Below are positions 62,617-64,000 of a stretch of 64,000 bases of DNA, one piece after another. Source of the DNA: Caldicellulosiruptor acetigenus. GTDB taxonomy: Bacteria > Bacillota > Thermoanaerobacteria > Caldicellulosiruptorales > Caldicellulosiruptoraceae. Location of the stretch: NCBI RefSeq assembly GCF_026914305.1, contig NZ_CP113866.1:1801501-1865500 (forward strand). The letters are read 5' to 3'. The translations under genes were made by a program, and so were the position numbers. The number at the start of each line of letters is the position of its first letter. Position 1 is the first letter of the stretch. A model generated the notes under the pieces. That model worked only from the letters and a program-made list of their open reading frames with translations. It was not told where the DNA came from and ran no database searches.

Positions 62617-64000
62617 ATGAATAAAAAGATTTTAAAGCAAATCGTAATACTTACACTTTGTAATATATTAACATATAGCCTATTTTTCTTTTATAGAGTA
62701 TTCATATCGCGCAGAATTGGTTCTGTTGGCATGGGACTTTATACATTTGGCATGACACTTTATTATCTATTCTACAGCATATCAAGCGGTGGGATTTTGA
62801 CAGCCATTTCAAAATATATTGCTGAAAACTGCTATTCAGCTGGGCTAAAAGAAAAAGTTGTCTTTGTGATGAGCAGGATACTCTTTTTCTGGAGCGTTAT
62901 AATTTCCATATTGTTTTTGACATTAAACCCATTTTTCTGTGATATTGTATTTTCTACTCCACATCTCAAACACATGGTCTACCCTCTTATTGTGTGTATT
63001 GTGGTTGTCACCCAGTCAGCTATTTTGAAAGGCTTTTTTTATGGCATTCAAAATCCTACTCCCCCTGCCTTGGCAGAGGTGTTTGAAAATATTGTCAGAC
63101 TTTCTGTCACCTGTCCTATTTTTTTGACAGTAGCAAAGTCATCTTCGCTTGACACAAAGCTATTTTTGTCTTTCTTAGGAATTCTTATAGGAGAACTTTC
63201 AAGTCTGAGTTTCCTTTGGATATCATACAAGCTCAAATACAAAAATATTCGATTTTCGATTAAGCTTTCTGAGATTGTGCAGATTTCCTCTAATATATTC
63301 AAAGTATCTGTGCCGCTTGCCACAGCCAGTGTCCTTGGAATGATTTTTCAATCACTTGAAAATATGATAATTCCCAAAATGTTTGAAAGCATCGGCAATA
63401 CAAAAACCAAAGCAATCTCCATTTATGGAATAATAAATGGCATGAGCTTCCCAGCAGCAACCTTGCCACTTGTAATAATAAATTCACTATCCATCATAAT
63501 AATTCCTACCATTTCCGAGACAAAGATTAACACAAAAACCCTAAACTCTCGAATAAACTCTTTTCTTTTACTTACCATTGCTATTTCATTGCCAGCAACA
63601 TGCATATTTTTACTTTTTCCTGTACAGATTTGTAATTTGCTATACAAAAACCCTCAAGCAGGAGTGTATCTTAAGCACATTGCCCCTGCAATAGCATTTT
63701 ATTATCTTTCTGTTGTACTTTCAAGTTTACTTAATGCACTTGATAAGGTCAATTTTAATTTTATTTTAAATACAGTACTGACAGTAGCAAGATTGATAGC
63801 CTATATTCCAGCTATATTACTTTTTAAAAGTGAAATCCCTTATATCTGGATTTCAAATATATTTGCCCTTATTTCATGCATCATAATGATTGAAAAGATA
63901 TCAAGGCTTGAGTTTGAATTTGTTCTTGAAAAAAGGATAATCTTTCTCATATTCCAATTTGCAGTTGTGTGCCTGCTTATATTTACCATACTCATTTATC
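62617..64000 (+). CDS. SpoVB/MATE-type polysaccharide or lipid II flippase, truncated by window end
   Basis: Open frame without stop to the window edge (461 codons), starting MNKKILKQIVILTLCN. About 12 membrane helices are predictable; the pattern (FFYRVFISRIGSVGMGLYT, SGGILTAISKYIAEN, VPLATASVLGMIFQSLEN, YGIINGMSFPAATLPL) is that of SpoVB and related MOP-superfamily exporters used in wall or spore-cortex synthesis. The ribosome site is weak (GAAAGAAAG). The C-terminus is missing from the window. Confidence 0.85.
   Translation, partial: MNKKILKQIVILTLCNILTYSLFFFYRVFISRRIGSVGMGLYTFGMTLYYLFYSISSGGILTAISKYIAENCYSAGLKEKVVFVMSRILFFWSVIISILFLTLNPFFCDIVFSTPHLKHMVYPLIVCIVVVTQSAILKGFFYGIQNPTPPALAEVFENIVRLSVTCPIFLTVAKSSSLDTKLFLSFLGILIGELSSLSFLWISYKLKYKNIRFSIKLSEIVQISSNIFKVSVPLATASVLGMIFQSLENMIIPKMFESIGNTKTKAISIYGIINGMSFPAATLPLVIINSLSIIIIPTISETKINTKTLNSRINSFLLLTIAISLPATCIFLLFPVQICNLLYKNPQAGVYLKHIAPAIAFYYLSVVLSSLLNALDKVNFNFILNTVLTVARLIAYIPAILLFKSEIPYIWISNIFALISCIIMIEKISRLEFEFVLEKRIIFLIFQFAVVCLLIFTILIY

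Overview
This window looks like the chromosome of a low-GC (mid-30s percent by eye), anaerobic, thermophilic, plant-polysaccharide-degrading Firmicute, most likely Caldicellulosiruptor or a close relative. The inference rests on gene content: ferredoxin-linked pyruvate oxidation by a four-subunit POR, a tungsten-type aldehyde ferredoxin oxidoreductase with its own tungstate transporter, an intracellular alpha-glucuronidase/hexuronate locus fed by an Lpl-type sugar ABC transporter, and Gram-positive operons (gerM-rph-rdgB-yfcE, DUF2232-gdpP-rplI-dnaB, yebC-bofC). I see no insertion sequences, prophage, integrase or CRISPR array. The only stable RNA gene is a tRNA-Arg(CCU).

Layout: 0.1-8.3 kb is a minus-strand housekeeping run (pheA, DUF2232 membrane protein, gdpP, rplI, dnaB, ahcY, mtaD). 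8.4-11.5 kb is the porCDAB operon with a strong promoter, divergent from a TVP38/DedA-type membrane protein. 12.4-16.1 kb holds serS, the tRNA, a secreted YARHG-domain protein and a YgjP-type metallopeptidase. 16.2-19.8 kb holds a nicotinate phosphoribosyltransferase and a CbiMNQO cobalt/nickel transporter.

20.0-37.9 kb is a sugar-acid locus, all on the minus strand: two paralogous solute-binding proteins with near-identical promoter architecture, a UroD-superfamily protein between them, two LplB/LplC permeases, a YesM-type sensor kinase with an AraC-type response regulator, then aguA, uxuB, uxuA and a GH2 glycosidase. The simplest reading is import of (methyl)glucurono-xylooligosaccharides, removal of the uronic acid by AguA, and conversion of fructuronate to 2-keto-3-deoxygluconate by UxuB and UxuA. 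Glucuronate isomerase, KDG kinase and KDPG aldolase are not in the window.

38.0-42.4 kb is an aromatic amino acid operon (hisC, aroF, tyrA, aroA), followed on the other strand by a DeoR-family regulator, an acetyltransferase, yfcE, rdgB, rph, gerM, a WecA/TagO-type transferase, a small membrane protein, cheR and a second acetyltransferase.

49.5-59.6 kb is the most interesting region: a complete-looking tungsten system. From a promoter near 59.75 kb run a polyferredoxin, aor, moaD and moeB. Then, directly at the moeB stop codon, comes a Moco/Tuco-type riboswitch with a clear terminator and a competing antiterminator, followed by tupA, tupB, tupC, moeA, moeA, moaA and a moaC-MOSC fusion; mogA is convergent. 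The enzyme and the last sulfur-carrier genes are thus upstream of the riboswitch, while tungstate uptake and pterin synthesis lie downstream of it. The window ends with an FAH-family hydrolase, a His/Cys-rich small protein preceded by a perfect 19-bp inverted repeat that touches its ribosome binding site, a BofC-like protein, yebC and a truncated SpoVB/MATE-type flippase.
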